From the NCBI GenBank assembly GCA_018373675.1, contig JAHAGQ010000008.1:15475-79474 (forward strand): a stretch of DNA of 64,000 nt. The letters are read 5' to 3'. Positions 7,685 through 16,353 of this stretch are shown here, one piece after another (the stretch's first letter is position 1; each line of letters starts with the position of its first letter). A program made the translations under genes and the position numbers. A model generated the notes under the pieces. It was not told where the DNA came from. It saw nothing but the letters and a program-made list of their open reading frames with translations, and did no database searches. The DNA is from Collinsella sp. (GTDB lineage: Bacteria > Actinomycetota > Coriobacteriia > Coriobacteriales > Coriobacteriaceae).

Positions 7685-9322
7685 TTAGTACATACCGCCG
7701 CCCTGCTGACCAGCGGTAGCAGCAGCGATAGCGTCCTCAAGCTGAGTGTTCTTGGGGACATCGGAGACGGTAGCCTCGGTGATGAGGATCAGGCTGGCGA
7801 CAGAAGCAGCGTTCTGCAGGGTGACGCGGCTGACCTTGACGGGGTCGAGGACGCCCATCTCGATCATGTCGCCCCACTCGCCGTTGGCAGAGTTGAGACC
7901 CTGGCCGGCAGGCAGCTCGGCAACCTTGTCGACCACGACAGCGCCCTCAAAACCAGCGTTCTTGGCGATGGTAGCGACCGGAGCGGTCAGAGCCTTCTTG
8001 ACGATATCGACGCCGATCTTCTCCTCGGGGTCGTCGATCTCGACAGCATCGAGCGCAGGAGCAGCGTCCATGAAGGCGACGCCGCCACCGGCGACAATGC
8101 CCTCCTCGACAGCAGCGCGGGTAGCCTGCAGGGCGTCCTCGACGCGATGCTTGATCTCCTTGAGCTCAGACTCGGTAGCAGCGCCGACCTTGATGACGGC
8201 AACGCCACCGGAGAGCTTGGCCAGGCGCTCCTGGAGCTTCTCACGGTCGAAGTCAGAGGTGGTGTTCTCCATCTCACCCTTGATCTGAGCGATACGGGCG
8301 TCGATGGCCTCCTTGGAGCCAGCGCCGCCGACGACGACGGTGTTGTCCTTGGAGATGGTGACGGACTTAGCGGTACCGAGCATATCGGCGGTGATGTCAG
8401 CGACCTTCACGCCCAGCTCGTCCAGGGCAGCCTGGCCACCGGTGAGGACGGCGATGTCCTCGAGGATGCGCTTGCGGCGATCGCCGTAGCCCGGGGCCTT
8501 GACGGCGCAGACGTTGAGGGCGCCACGGATCTTGTTGAGGACCAGGGTAGGCAGAGCCTCGCCGTCGATGTCCTCAGCGATGATGAGCAGGCCACGGCCA
8601 GCGCGCTGGACAGCCTCGAGAACGGGCATGATGTCTTGAACGCTGGAAATCTTCTGGTCGGTGATGAGGATGTACGGATCCTTCATCACGGCCTCCATGC
8701 GGTCGTTATCCGTGACGAAGTAAGCGGAGACATAGCCCTTGTCGAACTGCATGCCCTCGACGGTGTCGATGGTGATGTCGAACGTCTGGGAATCCTCGAC
8801 GGTGATGACGCCGTCCTTGCCCACGACCTCCATGGCCTCGGCGATCTTCTCGCCGACCTCGGGGTCACCGGCGGAGATGGTACCGACGGAAGCGATCTGC
8901 TCCTTGGTCTCGACCGGCTTGGCCTGCTTCTTCATCTCGGCGACGGCGGCGTTGACGGCCTTGTCGATGCCGCGACGGATGGCCAGCGGGTTGGCGCCAG
9001 CGGCGACGTTGCGCAGACCGTCGTTGACGATGGCCTGAGCGAGCAGGGTTGCGGTGGTGGTGCCGTCACCCACGGTGTCGTTGGTCTTGGTGGCAACCTC
9101 CTTCACCAGCTGAGCGCCCATGTTCTCGATGTTGTCCTCGAGCTCGATCTCCTTGGCGACGGAAACGCCGTCGTTGGTGATGGTCGGGGCACCGAACGTG
9201 CGCTGCAGCGCAACGTAGCGACCCTTGGGGCCCATGGTGACGGTAACGGCGTCGGCCAGAGTGTTGACGCCCTTGGCAAGCTTAGCGCGGGCATCGGTGT
9301 TGAACGTAATGTTCTTTGCCAT
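7685..9322 (-). CDS. groL: 60 kDa chaperonin GroEL
   Basis: GroEL forms the double-ring folding chamber in the cytoplasm and works with GroES and ATP. The 545-residue protein has the ATP-site motifs MGPKGRYV (about 31-38) and VGDGTTTATLLAQA (about 85-98), and the GGG-rich end GQQGGGMY. The usual repeated GGM tail is reduced to one GGGMY. It lies 96 bases after groES on the same strand, with a strong GGAGG site before the ATG at 9322. A high-quality open frame on the opposite strand is only its codon-bias shadow. Confidence 0.98.
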   Translation of the reverse strand: MAKNITFNTDARAKLAKGVNTLADAVTVTMGPKGRYVALQRTFGAPTITNDGVSVAKEIELEDNIENMGAQLVKEVATKTNDTVGDGTTTATLLAQAIVNDGLRNVAAGANPLAIRRGIDKAVNAAVAEMKKQAKPVETKEQIASVGTISAGDPEVGEKIAEAMEVVGKDGVITVEDSQTFDITIDTVEGMQFDKGYVSAYFVTDNDRMEAVMKDPYILITDQKISSVQDIMPVLEAVQRAGRGLLIIAEDIDGEALPTLVLNKIRGALNVCAVKAPGYGDRRKRILEDIAVLTGGQAALDELGVKVADITADMLGTAKSVTISKDNTVVVGGAGSKEAIDARIAQIKGEMENTTSDFDREKLQERLAKLSGGVAVIKVGAATESELKEIKHRVEDALQATRAAVEEGIVAGGGVAFMDAAPALDAVEIDDPEEKIGVDIVKKALTAPVATIAKNAGFEGAVVVDKVAELPAGQGLNSANGEWGDMIEMGVLDPVKVSRVTLQNAASVASLILITEATVSDVPKNTQLEDAIAAATAGQQGGGMY

Positions 9323-9418
9323 GGTAGGTAATCCTCCAAAAGAAATGTGACTCGCGTCGCCGCTTCCGAGTCCTGTGCGGCGGGCGCGTTCAAAGACGAA
9401 TCAGAGATTCTGACGAGA

Positions 9419-9712
9419 CTAGGCCTCGACGACGGCGTAGATGTCGTCGGCGCGCATCAGCAGATACTTCTCGCCGTCGACCTTGACCTCGTTGCCACCG
9501 AACTTACCGTAGATGACAACGTCACCGACCTTGACGTCCATGGGGATGCGCTCACCCTTGTCGTTGACCTTGCCGGCGCCAACGGCAACGATGGTGCCAC
9601 GCTGCGGCTTCTCCTGAGCGTTGCTGGCGATATACAGACCAGAAGCGGTCTTCTGCTCGGCCTCGTCGGGCTTGACCAGAACACGATCTGCAAGCGGCTT
9701 CAAAGACGACAT
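9419..9712 (-). CDS. groS: 10 kDa co-chaperonin GroES
   Basis: GroES caps the GroEL chamber. The 97-residue protein shows the family pattern: PLADRVLVKPDEAEQKTASG at the start, then the mobile loop, GDVVIYGKFGGNEVKVDGEKYL and a short hydrophobic end. An AGGAGG site precedes the ATG at 9712. It is the first gene of the groES-groEL operon. No CIRCE or HAIR heat-shock operator was found in the 140 bases upstream, so the mode of heat control is unclear. Confidence 0.98.
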   Translation of the reverse strand: MSSLKPLADRVLVKPDEAEQKTASGLYIASNAQEKPQRGTIVAVGAGKVNDKGERIPMDVKVGDVVIYGKFGGNEVKVDGEKYLLMRADDIYAVVEA

Positions 9713-9811
9713 GCTTGTCTCCTCCTTTTTGGGCCGCGCGGTTATACCACGCGAATTAACCCTTTTTGTTTGCGTACGCGTTGAATGGTACCCACGAATG
9801 GCGGGTTATAC

Positions 9812-9840
9812 AACACAGAGTCAAAAAATCTTATTTTTTG
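9812..9840. repeat. AT-rich small palindrome upstream of groES
   Basis: CAAAAAAT and ATTTTTTG flank CTT, forming a small AT-rich hairpin in the groES leader region. On the minus strand a TTGACT and a TATAAC lie close by, which suggests the groES promoter is here, but their spacing is not standard. No firm promoter can be assigned. Confidence 0.3.
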
Positions 9841-9851
9841 GCACTTAGATT

Positions 9852-10058
9852 TTCTGAATGCCGGGGGATAACTTAGCAGTGGCTCCCGTGTGGCTCCGGA
9901 GGGGCGGGGCATAAGGTTTCCTGCTCGGGCAGTCCTGCTCGCACGAAGGCCACATTAAGTGGCCTTCGGCTCGTGCGGAACTCGCGATAAACCTTATGCC
10001 CCGCCCCTCCGGAGCCACACGGGAGGCAGGTTAACTAATTCGAGCCCGGCATTCAGAA
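9852..10058. repeat. composite long hairpin element 2, upstream of groES
   Basis: Three nested inverted repeats share one centre. The outer arms are TTCTGAATGCCGGG (9852-9865) and its complement (10045-10058). The main arms are a perfect 37-base pair (9883-9919 and 9989-10025). The inner stem is GAAGGCCAC with GTGGCCTTC around ATTAA (about 9945-9967). The sequences next to the inner stem (GCTCGGGCAGTCC and CGTGCGGAA) resemble the conserved motifs of elements 1 and 3, though less exactly. It lies between the end of the amidohydrolase gene and the groES promoter region. Confidence 0.7.
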
Positions 10059-10132
10059 AAGTCAGTACAGCAAAATGGCGATGCGAATGGAATGCACAAG
10101 ATAGGGGCACGTTGTTGGGACGCGCTCTTTTA

Positions 10133-10199
10133 AGTTGCGGTGGAATAGTTCCTGTTTTTGGGCTTGAAGGCCGATTTTAGGGACTATTTCACCGCAACT
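10133..10199. repeat. 67-bp inverted-repeat element, copy 1
   Basis: The element begins AGTTGCGGTGGAATAGTTCC and ends with the near-complement GGACTATTTCACCGCAACT. The 27-28 bases inside differ from copy to copy, while the total is 67 bases in all four copies (others at 56078, 62460 and 63704). This copy lies 19 bases beyond the stop codon of the amidohydrolase gene. Confidence 0.85.
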
Positions 10200-10217
10200 G
10201 AGGGGTGGGATGTGGGG

Positions 10218-11861
10218 TTAGCGCTCGTAAATCAAGTTGCCTGCCAGGTAGGTGGCTTGGACTTTGGTGGCTTGAAGTTCTTGGGGATCAACGGTGAGCG
10301 GGTTTTGGTCCAGGACTACCAGGTCGGCGTACTTGCCGGGCTCCAAGCTGCCGAGGTTTTGCTCGTCGCCCGCTGCATAGGCGCTGCCCAGGGTGTAGTT
10401 GCGCAGAGCCGTTGCTGCATCGATGCGCTCGCTCGGCAACCAGCCGCCCTCGGGCCAGTGGCTTTTGGGGTCCTGGCGCGTAATAGCCGTGTAGAGCACG
10501 TTCATGCTGGTAACGGCCGTGATGGGGCTATCGGTACCGAAAGCTTGGCGGATGCCGCGCTGCTTATAGGTCGCAAACGGCCACATGATGCGGCTGCGCT
10601 CCAGGCCCAGGTCGCGCTCCGGGCCACCCGGGTCGAGCGTGATGTGGCAAGGCTGGCTCGAGGCAATGACGTTGAGCTTGCGCAGACGATCGATGTCCTC
10701 GGGCAGCAGATTCTCCAAATGCTCAAGCGTATTATGGCCGTGCGGGGGCAGACCGTAGAGCTCTGCCGCCTCCTCAAAGATATCAAGTGCGGCATGGATG
10801 GCACCGTCGCCGATAACGTGGATGCGCACGGTGTGGCCACGCTCGGCTGCCGCCAGAACCAACTTGCGCATGCGCTCGACAGGAACCGTCAGGCGACCCT
10901 GGTCGCCCGGGAATCGCGGGTTGGTATAGGGCTCAGTGAGGTATGCGGTATGCTCGCTCGACACGCCGTCGAAGAACTGTTTAAAGCCTGGCGCCGAGAG
11001 CAGCGTGTTGTTCGCGTAGCGGGTCTGGAGTTCTTCCAAGCGCGATTGGTCATCCAGCAGCGTGGGAAACAGATGGGCGCGGATGCCCAGCTTGCCGACG
11101 GCCTGCAGCTTGTCGTAAACGTCGTCGCGGATAAAGTCGCAGCCCGGCATGGGCATGAGCGACATATCGCAGATTGAGGTGATGCCTTGCTCGGCCATAC
11201 GCTTCATCTGGTCGCCGTAAGCGCTCGCGATGCGGTCCTCGCCCAGCCATTCCAGGCAGCGCGGCAGCAGCTGCATAGCAGCTGCCTCGTGGGCAATACC
11301 CGTAAGCTCACCGTTTGAGTCTTTGTCGTAACTGCCACCCGCAGGAGGCTCGCTGTCACGCGTCACGCCGAGGGCTTCGAGTGCGCGGCTGTTGAGCCAC
11401 AGCGTATGCCCATCGCCCGAATACATAACACAGGGGCGACCGGGGAAGGCGGCGTCGAGGGAGGCCTTGGTAGGATGCTCGGGCGGATCCCAGCGGTAAT
11501 CGCGCCAGCCCTGGGTCACGACCCAGGCGTCGTCGGGCAGGCCCTGGGAAAACTCGAGCGCATGCTGCACCAGTGCCGCCTCGGACGTGCCCATATCCAT
11601 GAGCATATACGGCGAGGAACCGACCGAGGTATGGAAGAAGTGCAGATGAGCGTCATGGAAACCGGGGCAGACAAACTGCTCGCCGTAATCGACCACCGGC
11701 GTGGCGGCAGGTGCGGCGGCAATCACGTCATCGGGCGCGCCGACAGCGACGATGCGATCGCCCGCGATGGCGATCGCCAACTCGCGGGCGGTATCGATGC
11801 CGTCTTGGGCGGTAAAAACGTTCTTGGAGCGGATAATCCGATCGATATGCTGCATGGGCAT
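10218..11861 (-). CDS. amidohydrolase family protein (YtcJ-like)
   Basis: The protein matches the metal-dependent amidohydrolase family related to YtcJ/Amidohydro_3. It has an N-terminal beta-sandwich segment (IAIAGDRIVAVGAP), the metal motif PGFHDAHLHFFH near residue 65, HVIGDGAIHAALD for the middle histidine, a later FGTDSPI aspartate, and a C-terminal SLEPGKYADLVVLDQNPL. The length is about 547 residues, normal for the group. Three nearby ATGs (11867, 11861, 11855) could start it; 11861 is used here. The open frame extends far upstream but that part is antisense to the M20 gene and is not coding. Substrate unknown; it may act on imides, amides or hydrolysable ring compounds. Confidence 0.85.
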   Translation of the reverse strand: MPMQHIDRIIRSKNVFTAQDGIDTARELAIAIAGDRIVAVGAPDDVIAAAPAATPVVDYGEQFVCPGFHDAHLHFFHTSVGSSPYMLMDMGTSEAALVQHALEFSQGLPDDAWVVTQGWRDYRWDPPEHPTKASLDAAFPGRPCVMYSGDGHTLWLNSRALEALGVTRDSEPPAGGSYDKDSNGELTGIAHEAAAMQLLPRCLEWLGEDRIASAYGDQMKRMAEQGITSICDMSLMPMPGCDFIRDDVYDKLQAVGKLGIRAHLFPTLLDDQSRLEELQTRYANNTLLSAPGFKQFFDGVSSEHTAYLTEPYTNPRFPGDQGRLTVPVERMRKLVLAAAERGHTVRIHVIGDGAIHAALDIFEEAAELYGLPPHGHNTLEHLENLLPEDIDRLRKLNVIASSQPCHITLDPGGPERDLGLERSRIMWPFATYKQRGIRQAFGTDSPITAVTSMNVLYTAITRQDPKSHWPEGGWLPSERIDAATALRNYTLGSAYAAGDEQNLGSLEPGKYADLVVLDQNPLTVDPQELQATKVQATYLAGNLIYER

Positions 11862-12023
11862 CCCCATCTCTGGCAGGAAATTCAACACTCCCGAGTGTAC
11901 TCCCCCGCCCTTGCAACAAAACCCCAAGCGGCAAACGGCAACTTTACCAGCCCTAGCGGCAGGTGGCATACTGGAGAGAGCCTGTACGATTTTGCGATCG
12001 AGCCAACAAGGAGCAAATCGACC

Positions 12024-13487
12024 ATGACGAAGACCAAGGCACAGCAGATTATGGCGGCAACCGAGGTTCGCGCGGCAGACGACGTCACCGCGGCCATCCA
12101 GGATATCGCCGCCGAGTTTGAACCCTACATCATCAAGCAGCGCCGGCACTTCCATAAGCACCCGGAGCTGAGCCTTGCCGAGGAGCGCACGACTTCCGAC
12201 ATCGCCAACCAGCTCGACGCCATGAATATCCCCTACGAGCGTCCGCTCAAGACGGGCCTGGTGGCGACGCTTCGCGGTACCGCGCCGGATGCCTACCGCG
12301 AGGACGGCACGCCGCGCCGCCGTATCCTGCTGCGCGCCGATATCGACGCCCTGCCTGTCACCGAGCAGACCGGCGAGGAGTTCGCCAGCGTCAACGAGGG
12401 CTGCATGCACGCCTGCGGTCACGACTGCCATATCGCCATGATGCTCGGCACGCTGCAGATTCTGCGCCACATGACCGATGACATCCACGGCGAGATTCGC
12501 ATCGTTTTCCAGCCCAGCGAGGAAAACGGCCAGGGCGCCAAACTCATGATCGGCACGGGTGTGCTCGACGGCGTCGATGGTGCCTACGCCGCGCACATCT
12601 GGAGTGAGGTCGACGCCGGCACCGTGAGCTGCGAGCCCGGTCCGCGCATGGCCAATACCGACTGGTTCCGCATCGACGTCCGCGGCACCTCGTGCCATGG
12701 CGCCATGCCCCAGCGCGGCCACGACGCCGTCATGGTTGCCGCCGAGATTGTCAACGCCCTGCAGACCATCGTCTCGCGCGAGATCAGCCCCTACGAGCCG
12801 GCTGTCATCACCGTCGGCGAGCTGCACGGCGGCACCGCGCGCAACGTTATCGCCGGCACGGCCTACCTCGCCGGCACGGTGCGCACCTATGGCGACAAGA
12901 CGCACGAGGAAATGCCCGAGCTTATGCGCCGCATCGTGGAGCACACCGCGGCAGCCCTGGGCGCAGAGGCCGAACTTACCGACTACACCATCGCCAACTA
13001 CAAGGTCGAAAACGACGTCGCCTCGAGCGAGCGTTGTCGTCAGGCCGTGGTCAAGTGCTTGGGCCCCGCGGGCGAAGGCCATTATCGCGGCACGCTTTCG
13101 GGCGAGGACTTCTCGGAGTACCTGCGCCGCGTGCCGGGCGTGCTCGCCTTTGTTGGCACGCGCAACCCCCAGATTGGCGCCACGTACGCCCAACATTCTT
13201 GCTTCTACAAGATTGACGAGACCGTGCTGGCAAAGGGCTCCATGGTGGCCGCCCAGTATGCTATCGACTTTTTGGCCGAGCCCACGCAAGAGGAGCTCGA
13301 CGGCCCCACGATCGCCGCGGTTGCCGAGACCAACCCCGACTTGGCCGCCAAGCTGCGCTCTGCCAAGGCCACGGCCGCTGAGGCGCGCGACGCCATGCAC
13401 GATGCTCGCACCGCCCGCCATGCTGCAATCAAGGGCATCCACGATGCGCGGGCTGCCGCTCGCCACGAGGAAAAGCGCGACGAGTAG
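12024..13487 (+). CDS. M20 family metallopeptidase (amidohydrolase / N-acyl-amino-acid hydrolase type)
   Basis: A dinuclear-metal hydrolase that probably removes acyl groups from amino acids or splits small peptides. It shows RRHFHKHPELSLAE (about 40-53), LLRADIDALPV (metal and catalytic Asp), CMHACGHDCHIAMMLG, QPSEENGQGA, CHGAMPQRGHDA and GEDFSEYL. Length is 487 residues because of a charged, alanine-rich helical tail of about 80 residues (KATAAEARDAMHDARTARHA) not usual for the family. The start is the ATG at 12024 after AAGGAG. It is divergent from the amidohydrolase gene, so the 160 bases between them hold both promoters. Confidence 0.9.
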   Translation: MTKTKAQQIMAATEVRAADDVTAAIQDIAAEFEPYIIKQRRHFHKHPELSLAEERTTSDIANQLDAMNIPYERPLKTGLVATLRGTAPDAYREDGTPRRRILLRADIDALPVTEQTGEEFASVNEGCMHACGHDCHIAMMLGTLQILRHMTDDIHGEIRIVFQPSEENGQGAKLMIGTGVLDGVDGAYAAHIWSEVDAGTVSCEPGPRMANTDWFRIDVRGTSCHGAMPQRGHDAVMVAAEIVNALQTIVSREISPYEPAVITVGELHGGTARNVIAGTAYLAGTVRTYGDKTHEEMPELMRRIVEHTAAALGAEAELTDYTIANYKVENDVASSERCRQAVVKCLGPAGEGHYRGTLSGEDFSEYLRRVPGVLAFVGTRNPQIGATYAQHSCFYKIDETVLAKGSMVAAQYAIDFLAEPTQEELDGPTIAAVAETNPDLAAKLRSAKATAAEARDAMHDARTARHAAIKGIHDARAAARHEEKRDE

Positions 13488-13523
13488 CCGTCACGCCCAT
13501 CCATAACAGCCTGGCTAAAGCAA

Positions 13524-13562
13524 AGCGGGGGCGGACGTTATCTCAACGTTCGCCCCCGCTTA
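13524..13562 (+). terminator. terminator between M20 and the DUF2752 gene
   Basis: AGCGGGGGCGGACGTT pairs with AACGTTCGCCCCCGCT around a short ATCTC loop. It lies between convergent genes and can serve both, although the T-run is weak in each direction. Confidence 0.75.
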
Positions 13563-13593
13563 TGTGTCGACCGTTTTTCTAGCGCGTCCTCCG

Positions 13594-14070
13594 TCACGCC
13601 AGGTAAGAGCGAAGGATGGTGAGCCAGCGTGGGGGTTCGAGGTGGATGATATCGTCGGGAACTCCGGCGGGCGCATAGCCGCCAAAGAGCAGACCGGCAT
13701 CTGCCGGATTGATGAGGCGCACGATCCATACGACGACGACCAGCACGCACAACACGGTGACCGCAATGTCGATACCACGCTTTAGCTTGCTCGATGCCAC
13801 CTCCTCGCGCACGAACGCGAGCACAAACGCAATCGGCACCACCCAAAACAGCGGATGGTAGGCAAAGGCAGCCGCATAATCGAGGCGCAGCGCCGCCAGC
13901 CACGCCCTCGTCATGCCGCATCCCGGACAAGGAATGCCCGTCATCAATCGAAAAATGCAGCCAATGTCGAGCAGGTAGAGCGCGAGCCAGGCGACAAAGA
14001 GCGCGCCGGTGCAAAAAAGGGCGCGGCGAAGGAGCTCTGCCGTGCCCCTATGTCCCTGGAAGCTGTTCAC
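13594..14070 (-). CDS. DUF2752 membrane protein
   Basis: A 158-residue membrane protein with the DUF2752 hallmark GIPCPGCGMTRAWLAAL around residue 45, plus three hydrophobic segments (ALFCTGALFVAWLALYLL; HPLFWVVPIAFVLAFV; IAVTVLCVLVVVVWIV). The function of the family is not known. The start chosen is a GTG at 14070 after AAGGGCGGC, 13 bases beyond the stop of the upstream gene; an ATG at 14130 would overlap that gene by 47 bases. It is probably co-transcribed with the zinc-ribbon protein upstream. Confidence 0.75.
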   Translation of the reverse strand: MNSFQGHRGTAELLRRALFCTGALFVAWLALYLLDIGCIFRLMTGIPCPGCGMTRAWLAALRLDYAAAFAYHPLFWVVPIAFVLAFVREEVASSKLKRGIDIAVTVLCVLVVVVWIVRLINPADAGLLFGGYAPAGVPDDIIHLEPPRWLTILRSYLA

Positions 14071-14083
14071 GCCGCCCTTATTG

Positions 14084-14692
14084 TTAGGCACGAGCGCCAA
14101 GGCGAGTGTTGTAAGCCGTTGCCATGGCATTGGTATTATTGATGACGATGTTCATAGCGAAGATGGGACCAAGGCCGCACAGGAGCGCGCCGAAGATCTG
14201 CCACAGAAGAACGGTGGTGCCGTTTTCCTGGAACACCAGGCCGTAGCGAGGAGCGTTGGCCTGCAGGCGGTTGCCAATCTTGTAATACCAGTAGTACGCG
14301 TAGAAGCCGCAGGTCACAAACGATAGAAGGATGAATTCCGCCAGACCCGGCGTGTAATCGCCGTCATCCTGACACAACGTGTTGACGTCGCGTGCCAAGC
14401 AATACAGGAAGTAGAACGAATAGATACCGCAGGTCACAAGAGAGAGCAGCAGCCAGCCGATCAGGCTGCGGTCAGCCTTAATGGGGTCATAGCCCATCGG
14501 AGCGGATGCGGACTGTTGGGCGTATTGACCGGTGTACTGCTGCTGAGGCTGGGGCGCTGGCTGAATAGCCTGGGCCGGAGCGGGCTGGGGCTGCGGGGCC
14601 GCAGCGGCAGAAGCGGCACCAACGGCGGATCCGCAAACAGGGCAGAATTTGGCATCATCCGAAATGGGAGAACCACAAGTGGGACAGAACAT
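14084..14692 (-). CDS. zinc-ribbon DUF4234-type membrane protein
   Basis: A 202-residue protein that opens with a zinc ribbon (CPTCG at 3-7, CPVCG at 17-21). A Pro/Gln/Ala linker (about 25-70) follows, then two repeated membrane blocks that each begin with a similar turn: LLLSLVTCGIYSFYFLYCLARDVN and ILLSFVTCGFYAYYWYYKIGNRL. This duplicated unit is typical of DUF4234. A third hydrophobic segment is near the end. Function unknown. The next upstream gene on this strand encodes a second zinc-ribbon membrane protein; the two may work together. Confidence 0.8.
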   Translation of the reverse strand: MFCPTCGSPISDDAKFCPVCGSAVGAASAAAAPQPQPAPAQAIQPAPQPQQQYTGQYAQQSASAPMGYDPIKADRSLIGWLLLSLVTCGIYSFYFLYCLARDVNTLCQDDGDYTPGLAEFILLSFVTCGFYAYYWYYKIGNRLQANAPRYGLVFQENGTTVLLWQIFGALLCGLGPIFAMNIVINNTNAMATAYNTRLGARA

Positions 14693-14845
14693 GAGCCTCT
14701 CCTTTTCCTAAGGCGTCGCACGCCTTCAAACCTTACACGTCTACGTTCTCAACAATAGCCGCGACGTTGTTGCGCAACATTGACCAATTTCCGAGAAATT
14801 TTGCTGCAACCGTTTTCCCAGGCATTTTCTTGCTTTCGCAGTAGA

Positions 14846-14882
14846 AAAAGGCACCCCGGGCTCAGTTGCCCAGGGCGCCTCG
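14846..14882 (-). terminator. terminator of the zinc-ribbon membrane gene at 14888
   Basis: Read leftward, GGCGCCCTGGGC pairs with GCCCGGGGTGCC (two mismatches), and TTTTTCT follows directly. This is a standard intrinsic terminator 6 bases after the stop codon. Confidence 0.85.
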
Positions 14883-14887
14883 ACCGG

Positions 14888-16204
14888 CTATTCGGTTTGA
14901 TTGTTTTCGGCAGCAGGATTATCGCCCGGCTCATCCGCCGGCGTGGCAACGGCATCCCAATCGGGCTCCGCAGGCGTCGCCTCGGACGCCGGTGCGGGGA
15001 CAGGAGCAGGTGCCGGGGCAGGGGCAGGCGCGGGTGCCGGGGCAGGTGCAGGCGCGGGCGCCGGGGCAGGCGCAGCACCAGTGGCTGCCGTGGGATTGAA
15101 TCCCGCAGGAGCAGGCTTCTTCTCACCCGGGAGCACAAAAGTCAAAACGTCGTCCTTGTCCTCATCGGCCCATTCGCTTGCATAACGTGCAGCCCAATAG
15201 CCAACGGCACGGTGCTTGAGCATCTTGCCAAAGACCGTAAGGAACACCGTGACGAATGCAATCAGCACCAGGAACAATACGAGCGTGACACCACCGGCGG
15301 TAACAATCGCCTCGATACCCGTGGGGCGATAGTAATAGCCGTACGCGCCAATTCCGGCGATGGCACCAAAGACAGCTGTCAAGATCCACGTAATGGCGTT
15401 GGCGACCAGGCCCGTCAAAAACTCGGGAAGGAACGAAGCACAGAACAGCTTGGTCTTGTTGTGCTTAAACGCCGCCCAGACCTTATCGAGCGAAAACGCG
15501 CTCTCGACGCGACCGGTCACCGCAAAGTGCATCACGGCAATGTCGGCGAACATCTTAAAGAAGACCCCCAGGACCGCCGTGGCAATCATAGCCAGAACGA
15601 GCAAGCCAAGCGAGCCAAACAGCGCAGCCTCGAGCGCATAAGAGCCGTAATAAGAATACGAGCCCGCAGCGCCAATTACCACGCCCTCCACTAGCGAAAG
15701 CACTACACCGATCACGGGAATGGCAGCGATAACCTCGAGCACGACCGAAATAACGCTCGAAAAGACTCCGAGGCCAAACGACGTGGAACGCATCAACGGA
15801 CGCTCCATGCCGTCATCGATCTTAAGCGACAGATCGCGACCCCACTCGATGCCAAAGCCCGAACCGCACACGCTCGCCACGTAGGCAGCCAAAAAGCCGA
15901 TGGCAGCTGCAATACCGCCGATAACGGGGATGAACAGAACGAGTACCGACACGACACAGATAAGCGCCGGCAAAAAAGCGATCTGGCACACGCGCTGCAG
16001 CACGCCCGGAGTCTTGGTCATATCCTCAAACGCCTGAGCCACACAGCCCTTTGGCGCATTCGCCACGGGCGGTTGCGGAACAAACTGCTGAGGCTGAGGT
16101 TGACCCTGAGGGGCGGAGGCTGCAGCACCGGCATTAGGAGCACCACACACGCCGCAGAACTTGTCGTTATCGCCCATGGGGGCGCCACACTGCGAGCAGA
16201 ACAT
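14888..16204 (-). CDS. zinc-ribbon multi-pass membrane protein with Ala-Pro repeat tail
   Basis: A 438-residue protein: N-terminal zinc ribbon (CSQCG and CGVCG), a Pro/Gln-rich linker, a membrane region of about 280 residues with at least six hydrophobic stretches, and a C-terminal tail of alternating Ala-Pro (about 13 dipeptides) ending in acidic residues. The start is the ATG at 16204 (MFCSQCG), preceded by AAGGGATGATTCT; the longer frame to 16276 lacks a ribosome site. The Ala-Pro tract probably forms a stiff rod. The first 20 residues resemble those of the neighbour at 14084. Function unknown. Confidence 0.75.
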   Translation of the reverse strand: MFCSQCGAPMGDNDKFCGVCGAPNAGAAASAPQGQPQPQQFVPQPPVANAPKGCVAQAFEDMTKTPGVLQRVCQIAFLPALICVVSVLVLFIPVIGGIAAAIGFLAAYVASVCGSGFGIEWGRDLSLKIDDGMERPLMRSTSFGLGVFSSVISVVLEVIAAIPVIGVVLSLVEGVVIGAAGSYSYYGSYALEAALFGSLGLLVLAMIATAVLGVFFKMFADIAVMHFAVTGRVESAFSLDKVWAAFKHNKTKLFCASFLPEFLTGLVANAITWILTAVFGAIAGIGAYGYYYRPTGIEAIVTAGGVTLVLFLVLIAFVTVFLTVFGKMLKHRAVGYWAARYASEWADEDKDDVLTFVLPGEKKPAPAGFNPTAATGAAPAPAPAPAPAPAPAPAPAPAPAPVPAPASEATPAEPDWDAVATPADEPGDNPAAENNQTE

Positions 16205-16353
16205 AGAATCATCCCTTCGTATCTTGAACAAATCACTTGGATCGCAAACGATGTCTTTAGCATCATTATTGCCCAATGTGGGGTCAAATACTCAAAGATG
16301 ACCGATTTGCAAGATGCACGGCGCCAGCAGGCGGTTCGTTGAATACGTCTGTG

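Noticed and set aside
7676..9331. A 551-codon open frame on the plus strand across groEL
   Set aside because: It is the antisense shadow of groEL caused by strong G/C codon bias; its protein is Gly/Leu/Asp/Val-rich with no family pattern.
9713..9851. CIRCE or HAIR heat-shock operator before groES
   Set aside because: No TTAGCACTC/GAGTGCTAA or CTTGAGT/ACTCAAG pair is present; only an AT-rich small palindrome was seen.
11868..13466. N-terminal 530-residue extension of the amidohydrolase frame
   Set aside because: This part is exactly antisense to the M20 peptidase gene and is low-complexity. The true protein starts near 11861.
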